In this document: piece by piece, positions 1 through 6,477 of the stretch
How the letters are laid out: every line of letters starts with the position of its first letter
Position numbering within the stretch: the stretch's first letter is position 1
Assembly (NCBI GenBank): GCA_022822685.1
Contig: JAJEAQ010000341.1
Location: 1 to 8,457 of the forward strand
Reading direction: 5' to 3'
DNA from: Trichodesmium sp. jk18x7bins.61
Lineage (GTDB): Bacteria > Cyanobacteriota > Cyanobacteriia > Cyanobacteriales > Microcoleaceae
DNA length: 8,457 bases
Made by a program: the position numbers and the translations under genes
Notes under the pieces: model-generated
The model's database searches: none
Told to the model about the DNA's origin: nothing
The model's input: the letters and a program-made list of their open reading frames with translations, nothing else

Positions 1-268
1 CTGCGAAAGTCTTGAAGAAACAAGACTATACATGTGAGGCTTGTGGATTACGGTTCATGCCTGGAAATAAGGTAGAACTACACCACAAGGATGGCCACCA
101 TGACAATTGGAAGCCGGGAAACCTTGAGGCACTCCACAACCTCTGTCATCATTATGAACACATGAGCAGAGTGAGAACTCAGACTAACTAGGAGCCGGAT
201 GAGATGAAAGTCTCACAGGGGGTTCTGAAGGAGAGGCGCCCCGAATAATATCGGGCGTCGACTCTAAC
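1..268 (+). mobile_element. Group II intron, 3' end (maturase tail plus domains V and VI)
   Basis: Domain V is read at 192-225: it opens with GAGCC (containing the AGC triad), has a GAGAU-GAAA-GUCUC tip, and closes with GGUUC. Domain VI is at about 229-265: CGCCCCGA pairs with UCGGGCG, and an unpaired A at 261 lies seven bases before the inferred 3' end, the right place for the lariat branch point. The intron most likely ends at AC, 267-268. The lower part of domain V is irregular (GG at 197-198 opposes G rather than C), so this copy may be mutated. The 5' end and flanking exon are outside the window. Confidence 0.75.
3..191 (+). CDS. Group II intron-encoded protein, C-terminal HNH endonuclease tail (partial)
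   Basis: Open from the window edge to the TAG at 189-191, giving 62 residues with no start inside the window. The residues show an HNH-type zinc-binding nuclease fold: a CxxC pair (CEAC) near the beginning, a central HHKDGHHDNW segment, the N of GNLEALHNL, and a closing CHH. In group II intron proteins this domain follows the reverse transcriptase and maturase (X) domains and nicks the second strand of the DNA target during retrohoming. The assignment is strengthened because the stop codon abuts a domain V-like RNA motif at 192. The reverse transcriptase part lies outside the window, so I cannot say whether the whole protein is intact. The visible HNH residues show no lesion. Confidence 0.85.
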   Translation, partial: AKVLKKQDYTCEACGLRFMPGNKVELHHKDGHHDNWKPGNLEALHNLCHHYEHMSRVRTQTN

Positions 269-276
269 TAAATTAT

Positions 277-351
277 GGCGTTGCATATTTGCGGGATGAA
301 TTATAGGCTTAGATGTATTTCCAAAGATTCATCCCTTGATTCAGCAACGCC
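277..351. mobile_element. MITE-like 75-bp palindromic element with 7-bp target duplication
   Basis: Two 24-bp arms, 277-300 and 328-351, are imperfect inverted repeats. The outer GGCGTTGC and the inner GGGATGAA match exactly, and 18 of 24 positions match overall. The element is flanked by AAATTAT at 270-276 and AAATTAT at 352-358, as expected for target duplication on insertion. It is too short to code for anything, so it would be moved by a transposase supplied elsewhere. The parent IS family cannot be named from the sequence alone. As RNA it would fold into a long hairpin. Confidence 0.7.
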
Positions 352-358
352 AAATTAT

Positions 359-707
359 TTAGGCGATCGCTTCATTTTGGCGGCGATTAAATCTACCAAC
401 TTGTACTAACATAAATCCTCATTGTTGATTGCTATTAAGTTTGAGGTGGTAAGACTGATAAATAGATGTATGTAAGGCGGGCAAAAAACGCTAAATTTAT
501 CGTAGTTCAGCGTTGGCATATAGCAAAACGGAGACAAGAACGCTCAATAGGCAGCCCACCCTATTACTCATTATCTACTATAACTATCTTTTTTGAAAAA
601 TCATCGCAATCACCCTGCCTTTTTGGAGGAGAGTTATAGGCGCTCATTTGTGACAAACATTTAGCAAATTGGTATAAATTTTACTTAGTAGAGTACAGCA
701 AGCAATT
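359..707. other. Spacer without a recognisable gene
   Basis: AT-rich sequence between the MITE and the SDR pseudogene. It holds a HIP1 octamer GCGATCGC at 363-370 and a small inverted repeat (AACGCT near 488, AGCGTT near 509). No reading frame longer than about 20 codons looks coding. A TATAAA at about 673-678, some 30 bases before the SDR start, could be a -10 element, but no convincing -35 partner is visible. Confidence 0.6.
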
Positions 708-1675
708 ATGGCCTTAAGGGTAAAGTAGCATTAGTTACAGGAGCAACGCGGGGTATAGGTAAAGGCATTGCTATTGGTTTGGGTGAGGCTGGTGCGACTG
801 TGTATATTACTGGTCGTAGTTTCTATAAACCTGATGTCAGCACAGAAGTTTCAGATAGTCTCCAGGAAACTCAAGTAGCTGTTGAAAAAACTGGTGGTAA
901 ATGTATCCCTATTCAAGTATACCACAGCGATGATGAGCAAGTACGTTTACTCTTTAAGCGCATTCAAAATGAACAACAGGGACAACTCCATGTGTTAGTT
1001 AACAATGTCTTCTCAGGAGTACAGGCCATTGGAGATGCCTATGGTCAGCCCTTCTGGAAATCTGAACCTAGTCTTTGGGATGCGGTTAATAATGTCGGTC
1101 TTCGTAGTCACTATATTACCAGTGTCTTTGCTGCTCGAATGATGATCAATCGCTCGAAGGGAATTATCTTTACTATATCTTCCTGGGGCAGTGTGTCTTA
1201 TATATTTAATCCTGCTTATGGTGCGGGCAAGGCAGCAACCGATCGCTAGGCAGCAGATATGACAGTAGAGTTAAAACCAGATAATGTTGCTTCTATCTCT
1301 ATTTTGCCATGGATTGTAGGAACGGAGCATATGACTAATTTTGCCAATCAATTGCCTCAAAGCAATACTCAGGCAACTTTTGCTAATGGTTACAATTGGG
1401 AAACTCCTTTGTTGACAGATAGAGTCATTGCGGCTCTTGCTACCGAAGCAAATATTATGAGTCATACGGGTAAGGTGCGAATTGTTGCTGAACTTGCAGA
1501 AAAAATATCATCTTGTAGACAAGGATGGTAATCGCCCTGTCTCTTTACGTTCTCTTCGTTTTTTTTGATTCCTTCTACTTTGCCTGCACTAAGAAAATAT
1601 GCGTGGTTAATACCCAATCTTAAAATACCTTGGTTTTTACTACTCTGGGGAATGCTTAAATCGCCTCAAATTTAA
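708..1675 (+). pseudogene. Short-chain dehydrogenase/reductase (DHRS1-like) pseudogene
   Basis: Joining three frames restores a full SDR protein of about 320 residues. It begins MAL-GKVALVTGATRGIGKG (Rossmann TGxxxGIG motif), then has LVNNVFSGVQ, ISSWGS (catalytic Ser), YGAGK (catalytic YxxxK) and a C-terminal segment with WLIPNLKIPW like the tail of animal DHRS1. Four lesions are visible: a one-base loss in codon 4 (about 717-718); an in-frame TAG at 1247-1249 between DR and AADM, where relatives usually have Leu, so TTG to TAG is likely; one extra A in the A-run 1500-1505; and one missing T in the T-run 1559-1566. The restored frame ends at TAA 1673-1675. Open fragments at 779-1249 and 1259-1531 are pieces of this gene, not separate genes. 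Substrate is unknown. Homopolymer indels could be sequencing errors, but the nonsense codon is not that kind. Confidence 0.88.
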
Positions 1676-1712
1676 TGTTTGAAGCAGGGCGATCGGTTTG
1701 CTGATCACTACC

Positions 1713-2000
1713 ACAAAAACTTTGCATAGTATAATAATAGTAGCTGTAACTATTTAGGATCCCTATATATATTGGGTTACCCTACCGGAAGCAAGCTACG
1801 TTCCTCAACCCCACCTAGAGGAAGGAGCCTATTTTTATTGTAAGTAGCTAGTAGGTAGGGTGAAACCTTAGCGCCACCCAACAAAAACTTAGTATAGTAA
1901 TAGTAGCTATTTACTTATTACTTACAGTTGTTCACAACCTATTTAGGGTTGCTCTCCCTCAACCCTACCTACAGGAGCCTATTTTGATTGTGAGTATTTA
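1713..2000 (+). repeat. Imperfect tandem duplication (two units of about 120-135 bp)
   Basis: Two blocks recur in the same order and orientation. ACAAAAACTT followed by ATAGTA..ATAGTAGCT occurs at 1713-1752 and again at 1881-1908. CCTCAACCC(C/T)ACCTA..GGAGCCTATTTT occurs at 1803-1834 and again at 1957-1984, followed in both cases by ATTGT(A/G)AGTA. The offset falls from 168 to 150 bases between the blocks, so the units have diverged by indels. The sequence between blocks is only loosely conserved. Origin could be duplication of a small mobile palindrome. Confidence 0.65.
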
Positions 2001-2010
2001 ATGGTGCTGC

Positions 2011-2039
2011 TTGCTCATATTCTCAAAGGAATGTATTTT
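2011..2039 (+). promoter_or_regulatory. Possible promoter for ycf3
   Basis: TTGCTC (2011-2016) and TATTTT (2034-2039) are separated by 17 bases and lie about 40 bases before the ycf3 start. This is a weak match to a group 1 sigma factor promoter in an AT-rich spacer, so chance is a real possibility. Confidence 0.22.
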
Positions 2040-2078
2040 GTATTCTATATACCTAAAGATTAAGTATAGATTTGTAAT

Positions 2079-2600
2079 ATGCCTAGAAGTCAACGTAACG
2101 ATAACTTCATTGATAAGTCATTTACGGTAATGGCAGATTTGATTTTGAAACTGCTACCCACAAATAATCAAGCAAAAGAAGCTTTTGCCTATTATCGTGA
2201 TGGAATGTCAGCACAAGCTGATGGAGAATATGCTGAAGCATTAGACAACTATTATGAAGCTTTGACTTTAGAAAATGACCTTAATGACCGGGGTTATATT
2301 CTTTACAATATTGGCTTAATTCATGCTAGTAATGGTGAGCATGATCAAGCTTTGGAATATTATCATCAAGCTCTAGAAAATAATCCGAGAATGCCTCAAG
2401 CTTTAAATAATATTGCTGTTATTTGTCACTACAGAGGAGAGAAAGCAAATGAAACAGGCAAATCAGAAGAAGCGAATGGTTGGTTTGATAAAGCTGCAGA
2501 ATATTGGAAACAGGCTATAAGTTTGGCTCCTAATAATTATATTGAAGCTCAAAACTGGTTGAAAACTACTGGGCGGTCAACTAAAGATGTATTTTTTTAA
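2079..2600 (+). CDS. ycf3: Photosystem I assembly protein Ycf3
   Basis: The 173-residue product has the family's usual length and near-invariant ends: it opens MPRSQRNDNFIDKSF and closes NWLKTTGRSTKDVFF. Three tetratricopeptide repeats can be placed at about residues 35-68 (DGMSAQADGEYAEALDNY), 72-105 (YNIGLIHASNGEHDQALEYY) and 120-153 (ending AISLAPNN). Ycf3 is a thylakoid-associated chaperone that binds PsaA/PsaB and helps assemble photosystem I; this is family knowledge. No signal peptide or membrane segment is seen. The ATG at 2079 has no clear Shine-Dalgarno, but the conserved MPR start fixes it. Residue 116 is Cys in ICHYRGEKA, where I recall Tyr in relatives; otherwise nothing is odd. 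gatC follows on the same strand after 43 bases, so the two may share a transcript. Confidence 0.96.
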   Translation: MPRSQRNDNFIDKSFTVMADLILKLLPTNNQAKEAFAYYRDGMSAQADGEYAEALDNYYEALTLENDLNDRGYILYNIGLIHASNGEHDQALEYYHQALENNPRMPQALNNIAVICHYRGEKANETGKSEEANGWFDKAAEYWKQAISLAPNNYIEAQNWLKTTGRSTKDVFF

Positions 2601-2643
2601 ATTTGGTTGATTATAGAGTATTAGTAAAGAAGGAAAGTTACTT

Positions 2644-2937
2644 ATGACTATATATCGCGAACAAGTGCTTAAAGTTGCACATTTAGCTAGGCTAAAATTA
2701 GAACCAGAAGAAGAGGACAAATTTACGACTCAGTTAAGTAGTATTCTGGAATATGTCCAGCAGTTGAGTGAATTAGACACGGAAAAAGTGGCTCCTACTA
2801 CTAGAGCAATTGAGATTAGTAATATTACTCGTAATGATAATTTAGAAGCTTTTCCTCAACGAGAAGAAATTCTCTCTTGTGCCCCAGAGCAAGAAGGTGA
2901 CTTTTTCAAAGTTCCTAAGATTATGAGTCAGGAATAA
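2644..2937 (+). CDS. gatC: Asp-tRNA(Asn)/Glu-tRNA(Gln) amidotransferase subunit C
   Basis: The 97-residue product is typical of GatC: an N-terminal helical part VLKVAHLARLKLEPEEE, a central EYVQQLSELDTEKVAPTTRA, and the conserved tail APEQEGDFFKVPKIM. GatC is the small linker that holds GatA (amidase) and GatB together in the GatCAB complex. That complex converts misacylated Glu-tRNA(Gln), and Asp-tRNA(Asn) where present, to the correct amidated form in the cytoplasm; cyanobacteria use this route for Gln-tRNA. gatA and gatB are not in the window, which is common in cyanobacteria where gat genes are scattered. AAGGAAAG at 2630-2637, six bases before the ATG, is a good ribosome binding site and supports this start. 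No lesions seen. Confidence 0.95.
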   Translation: MTIYREQVLKVAHLARLKLEPEEEDKFTTQLSSILEYVQQLSELDTEKVAPTTRAIEISNITRNDNLEAFPQREEILSCAPEQEGDFFKVPKIMSQE

Positions 2938-3045
2938 AGCTTGTAGTTGGGGTAAACCAGGCAAGGCTAGTGCGACTCGTTAGCCTAAAAGCTAGCTAAA
3001 AGCTAAGTATAATAGGCTGCTCACAGTTTGGAATCAGAGTTGGAA

Positions 3046-3085
3046 AAGGTGACTTTCCTGGCTTAGTTTAACCTAAAGTCACCTT
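3046..3085. terminator. Perfect 11-bp hairpin between convergent gatC and hom
   Basis: AAGGTGACTTT (3046-3056) is the exact reverse complement of AAAGTCACCTT (3075-3085), with an 18-base loop. It lies about 110 bases after gatC and about 80 bases after the original hom stop. No strong T-run follows on the plus strand; on the minus strand four T's follow. It may be a bidirectional terminator or mRNA 3'-end stabiliser. The long loop makes a classical intrinsic terminator uncertain. Confidence 0.45.
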
Positions 3086-3101
3086 GTTTGTCTGTTACAC
3101 C

Positions 3102-3151
3102 TAGTTGCGCTAACCACGCAAAACTTATATTTGGGTGCTGCATCGCAACTA
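3102..3151. repeat. Inverted repeat, 8-bp arms
   Basis: TAGTTGCG (3102-3109) and CGCAACTA (3144-3151) are exact reverse complements 34 bases apart, just downstream of the original hom stop. Weaker complementarity continues outwards (TTTGT / ACAAA). It could be a remnant of a small palindromic element or part of the hom 3' untranslated region. Confidence 0.35.
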
Positions 3152-3165
3152 CAAACAAAGATTTT

Positions 3166-4469
3166 TTACAGAACTCTGAGTACACTAGGAATACCATCTA
3201 TAACATCTAATGAGTGGATTTATTCTAATGCTTGCCGGAAGTTGCCTTCCCTTACATCATGGGTGACAACAACTATTTCTGCAATTTGACCATGTACTCC
3301 TGCTTGTACTACAGACTCTAAGCTAACATCATACTTGCCGAAACAAGTACCCAGTTTACCTATGACACCAGGATGTCTTTAGTCATAAACCGAGTGTAAA
3401 ATCTCGTGACAAGTTCTGTTATTGGTGCTGTTTCACAATAGTGTTGATGGGTGTAACTAGGCAAAGGATGAGGGACAGGTTCAGTTTCCGTTTTGAGGAT
3501 GGCAACAATACTCATAATATCAGAAACGACTGCACTAGCAGTTGGGCCTGAACCTGCGCCGGGACCAAAGAACATTACTTGTCTAATTGGATCACCCTCT
3601 ACAAGGATAGCATTGTATACATCATTAATACTAGCGAGCGGGTGATTCTTGGGAACGAGAGCAGGATGGACTCTCAGTTGTAGTTGCTCTATAGTAGAGT
3701 TGGTATTGTTGGAGTCGCGTTTAGCGATCGCTAATAATTTAATCACAAAATCTAGTTTGTCAGTGTAAGCAATATCGGCTGCTGTTACCTGACGAATACC
3801 TCCGCAGTGAATATCTTCTAAGTTAATTAAACCGCTAAAAGCAAGAGAAGCCAGAATTGCGATTTGATCTTTGGCATCTAACCCTTCGACATCTGCGCTG
3901 GGATATGCTTCAGCATAACCTAACCTTTGAGCATCAGCAAGTACATCAGCCAAGTCGGCTCCCTCCTGCTGCATTCTGGCGAGAATGTAGTTGGTTGTGC
4001 CGTTAACGATACCGATAACAGAATGAATGCGGTTGACTCCCAGAGATCCTTTGAGGGGCTGAATAACAGGGATGCCGCCTCCTACTGCTGCTTCTAGCAT
4101 GACATAGACACCTTTTTCATTTGCCGCTGCAAAAATTTCTAGGCCATAGCGAGAGATTACCACTTTGTTGGCCGTGACGATGTGCTTACCATGTTCAATA
4201 GCTTTGAGAATTAGAGTTCTTGCTAGCTCCAATCCGCCAATAAGTTCTACTAAAATATTTTTGTTTGAGTCAGTAGCGATAGCTTCTAAATCTGTGGTTA
4301 AAATATCTAGAGATATGTCAACATCTCTAGTTTTGGAAATATCACGCACTCCTACTCGGTATATCTCCAATTCCTGAATTAGAGGATGACGACCTTGTGG
4401 GGATAGCAAAATTTGTGCTGTCCCTGTTCCTACTGTACCTAATCCCAACAAACCGATTTTGAATCCCAC
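3166..4469 (-). pseudogene. hom: Homoserine dehydrogenase, ACT domain broken; decaying
   Basis: Hom reduces aspartate semialdehyde to homoserine for Thr and Met synthesis. Reading starts at GTG 4467-4469 (MGFKIGLLGLGTVGTGT, NAD-binding GxGxxG); an in-frame stop lies 15 bases upstream, so no longer start exists. The dehydrogenase part (residues 1 to about 330) stays open and keeps TANK (K102) and FFGPGAGSGPTASAV. The ACT regulatory domain is broken twice. A one-base loss at about 3370-3372 turns KDIPGVIGKLG into KDILVS-stop (stop 3360-3362, 369 residues). In the restored frame, a TAA at 3220-3222 interrupts ALE-stop-IHSLDVIDGIPSVLRVL. The original stop is 3166-3168, for about 434 residues. Within the Hom signature, LGYAEAYPSADVEGLDAKDQ has Tyr189 where Asp is usual and Gln202 where the catalytic Lys is usual; Leu82 (usually Pro) and Asp240 (usually Gly) are also unusual. 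The protein is thus probably inactive, although a feedback-insensitive truncated enzyme cannot be excluded. Confidence 0.85.
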
Positions 4470-4926
4470 TATTGTTAACCTGTACTAGGAAGCTAAAGTT
4501 CAACCTCCCCCGCCTTGATCGGCCTTTTCCCACAGGCTCAATTTGAGCCTGTGGGGCAACGCCGGCTTCTCAGCTAATGATAATAGATAACTTGAATAAA
4601 AAAAATAGTTTCTTTGAAGAAGGAAGAAGTTATAGATTGGCTCGGAATACCTTATATTAATTACTCCGCGCCTACAAACTCCAAGCAATTTGGTACACCA
4701 CGGGTGACATTGGGGTATTAAACCGATAATACAGAAACAGTCAAGATTTTTCTAATTCTAATACTAAATCCGGTGAACACAAATGTACTTTTTTCAAATG
4801 CCCTGATAGCCCTTTGCCTTCTGTCTTACCTTCTCTAAAAAGCTCAAGTGTCAAACCAGATTTATTATGAATCCTGAGTTATGACTTCTTTTTTCTTGAT
4901 AAGTAGCCTAATTAAAATAGCTAAAA
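4470..4926. other. Divergent spacer between hom and guaD
   Basis: No coding frame with family resemblance. It holds the palindromic repeat at 4529-4577, a small hairpin (GTATTA 4715-4720, TAATAC 4727-4732, 6-base loop), and a degenerate TGCCTTC-like heptamer stretch around 4815-4834 that resembles Nostoc short tandem repeats. Promoters for both flanking genes should lie here, but I cannot pick one with confidence; the TAAAAT at 4913-4918 is too close to the guaD ATG for an ordinary -10 box. Confidence 0.55.
4529..4577 (+). repeat. Dispersed palindromic repeat, copy 1 (intact hairpin)
   Basis: CCCACAGGCTCAA (4529-4541) and TTGAGCCTGTGGG (4543-4555) form a perfect 13-bp inverted repeat with one base between. 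It is followed by GGCAACGCCGG and CTCAGCTAA. The same string, about 80% identical, recurs at 6430-6477 in the same orientation. Here it lies about 60 bases upstream of the hom GTG, so it would be in the hom 5' untranslated region or promoter if transcribed. Confidence 0.75.
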
Positions 4927-6264
4927 ATGATTCCAAATAGCAACATCAAAATATCAGCAATTAGAGGTTCTTTTTTAGATTTTATTGCCGATCCGTTTTT
5001 CTACCCAGAATTAGAAACTGTCCGTTATATCGATGATGGTTTAATGATTGTTTCCGCAGGCATAATCCAAGAACTAGATACCTACGATAGATTAAAGCCT
5101 AAATATCCTGAAATCTCTGTCACTTCTTACCCAGGCATGCTCATTTTACCTGGATTTGTAGATATTCATGTTCATTATCCTCAAACAGAAATAATTGGCT
5201 CCTATGGTAAACAGCTTTTAGAATGGTTAAACAAATATACTTTCCCGACCGAAGGCAAATTAAAAGACAAAAGTTATGCCAAAAAAATAGCATCATTTTT
5301 CCTGGAACAACTACTAGAAAATGGCACAACAACTGCTTTAGTTTTAACTACAGTTTATCCTCAGTCAGTAGATGCTTTATTTGAAGAAGCAAAAAAAAGA
5401 AATATGAGGATAATTGCAGGTAAGATGCTGATGGATCGGAATGCGCCTGACTATCTGCTGGATACTCCAGAAACTAGCTATGAAGATAGCAAAAAATTGA
5501 TTCAAAAATGGCATGGTCAAGGCAGACTTCTTTACGCAATTACTCCAAGATTTGCTATTACTTCCACATCAGAACAACTACATCTAGCAGGAGTTCTCAA
5601 ACAAGAATTTCCAGATGTTTATCTGCATACACATTTATCAGAACAACAACAAGAAGTTGAACTGGTTGCCCAACTTTTTCCAAATAGTAAAGACTATTTA
5701 GATGTTTATGATAAATTTGGCTTAGTCACTAATAAATCAATTTTTGCTCACAGTATTTATCTCAGTGATTATGAATTTAAAAGGCTCTCAGAAGCTGACT
5801 CTAATATTGCATTTTGCCCAACTTCAAATCTATTTTTAGGCAGTGGTTTATTCCAGATACATAGAGCTAAGTCTGAACAAAACCAAGTTCAAGTTGGTTT
5901 AGGTACAGATGTGGGGGGTGGTACTAGCTTTTCAATGTTCAAAACTGACAATGAGGCGTATAAAATTGCTCAACTACAGGGGCAAAATTTATCATCTTTA
6001 AAAGCTTTTTATTTGGCTACTCTAGGGGGGGCAAAATCTCTAAATCTAGATGATAAAATTGGCAATTTTAATGCGGGTAAGGAAGCAGATCTAGTTGTGC
6101 TAAATCCGAGAGTAACTCCTTTATTAAAGTTGCGGAATGAGAGAAATAAATCTCATTCTGTAATTAATATTGTTGATGAATTATTTGCCCTAACAATTCT
6201 CGGAGACGAAAGAGCAGTTAAGGCTACTTATGTGGCTGGAAATTTAACTCTCCTGGCGCATTGA
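4927..6264 (+). CDS. guaD: Guanine deaminase
   Basis: This 445-residue protein hydrolyses guanine to xanthine and ammonia in purine salvage and nitrogen recovery. It has the full amidohydrolase set: LPGFVDIHVHYPQTEII with zinc ligands His81 and His83 and the guanine-deaminase HYPQT; MDRNAPDYL (169-177); ITPRFAITST with the substrate-contacting Arg208; HTHLSE with metal ligand His236 and catalytic Glu239; AHS with His275; and GTDVGGGTSFSMF with Asp328. The HYPQT, MDRNAP and TDVGGGTS motifs separate guanine deaminase from cytosine deaminase, chlorohydrolases and other relatives. Length matches the family (about 430-450). The enzyme is cytoplasmic with no signal peptide. The ATG at 4927 is preceded by AT-rich sequence without a Shine-Dalgarno, but the N-terminal strand ISAIRGSFLDF fits the family. 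It stands alone, divergent from hom and convergent with the next gene. No lesions seen, so it appears to be under selection. Confidence 0.95.
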   Translation: MIPNSNIKISAIRGSFLDFIADPFFYPELETVRYIDDGLMIVSAGIIQELDTYDRLKPKYPEISVTSYPGMLILPGFVDIHVHYPQTEIIGSYGKQLLEWLNKYTFPTEGKLKDKSYAKKIASFFLEQLLENGTTTALVLTTVYPQSVDALFEEAKKRNMRIIAGKMLMDRNAPDYLLDTPETSYEDSKKLIQKWHGQGRLLYAITPRFAITSTSEQLHLAGVLKQEFPDVYLHTHLSEQQQEVELVAQLFPNSKDYLDVYDKFGLVTNKSIFAHSIYLSDYEFKRLSEADSNIAFCPTSNLFLGSGLFQIHRAKSEQNQVQVGLGTDVGGGTSFSMFKTDNEAYKIAQLQGQNLSSLKAFYLATLGGAKSLNLDDKIGNFNAGKEADLVVLNPRVTPLLKLRNERNKSHSVINIVDELFALTILGDERAVKATYVAGNLTLLAH

Positions 6265-6469
6265 CCAATTGCTGTTAGGAATTGCCCTCAGTTATGCTCC
6301 TACAGGCTCCTATTCGCTTGCCTCATTTGGTCAGAGCTACGTTATCAGTGTAGGAGCGTCACTACATTCAACGCGGGGATTCATGAGGGGCTGTGTACGT
6401 CACTAAAGCCTGCACATTAGGCGCCCCATCCCACAGGCTCAATTTTCAGTGTGGGGTAACTCCAACTCC
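6265..6469. other. Convergent spacer between guaD and the FemAB-like gene
   Basis: No gene. It holds an exact 9-bp inverted repeat, GCTCCTACA (6296-6304) with TGTAGGAGC (6349-6357), loop 44 bases, plus the direct repeat CGTCACTA near 6357 and 6397. It ends in the second copy of the palindromic repeat. Transcription from both sides ends here, so one of these folds may act as a terminator, but none has a good T-tract. Confidence 0.5.
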
Positions 6470-6477
6470 TCAGCTAA
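6430..6477 (+). repeat. Dispersed palindromic repeat, copy 2 (damaged), overlapping a gene end
   Basis: The sequence matches copy 1 at 4529-4577 over its whole length: CCCACAGGCTCAATTT, then a changed right arm (CAG in place of GAGCC), then TGTGGGG, and finally CTCAGCTAA. The right arm no longer pairs fully, so only about six stem pairs remain. The last nine bases lie over the stop codon (6470-6472) and final codons of the minus-strand gene, so the repeat end appears to have become part of that gene's 3' end. Confidence 0.7.

Larger units (their letters stand above)
1676..2078. other. Spacer upstream of ycf3, repeat-rich
   Basis: No coding frame seen. It holds an imperfect tandem duplication (listed separately), an exact 10-bp inverted repeat (1851-1860 with 1963-1972, GTAGGTAGGG / CCCTACCTAC), and a compact hairpin with an 8-bp stem (TAGGGTTG 1944-1951, CAACCCTA 1960-1967). 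The last 70 bases probably carry the ycf3 promoter. Confidence 0.6.

Noticed and set aside
3360..3400. Programmed ribosomal frameshift in hom
   Set aside because: No slippery heptamer at the shift point, and the restored frame meets another stop at 3220-3222, so a shift would not give a full protein.
4165..4377. Open frame on the plus strand inside hom
   Set aside because: Antisense to the conserved dehydrogenase coding frame; no family resemblance.
4342..4688. Two overlapping minus-strand open frames upstream of and within hom
   Set aside because: One overlaps hom out of frame and the other reads through the palindromic repeat; low-complexity products without recognisable motifs.
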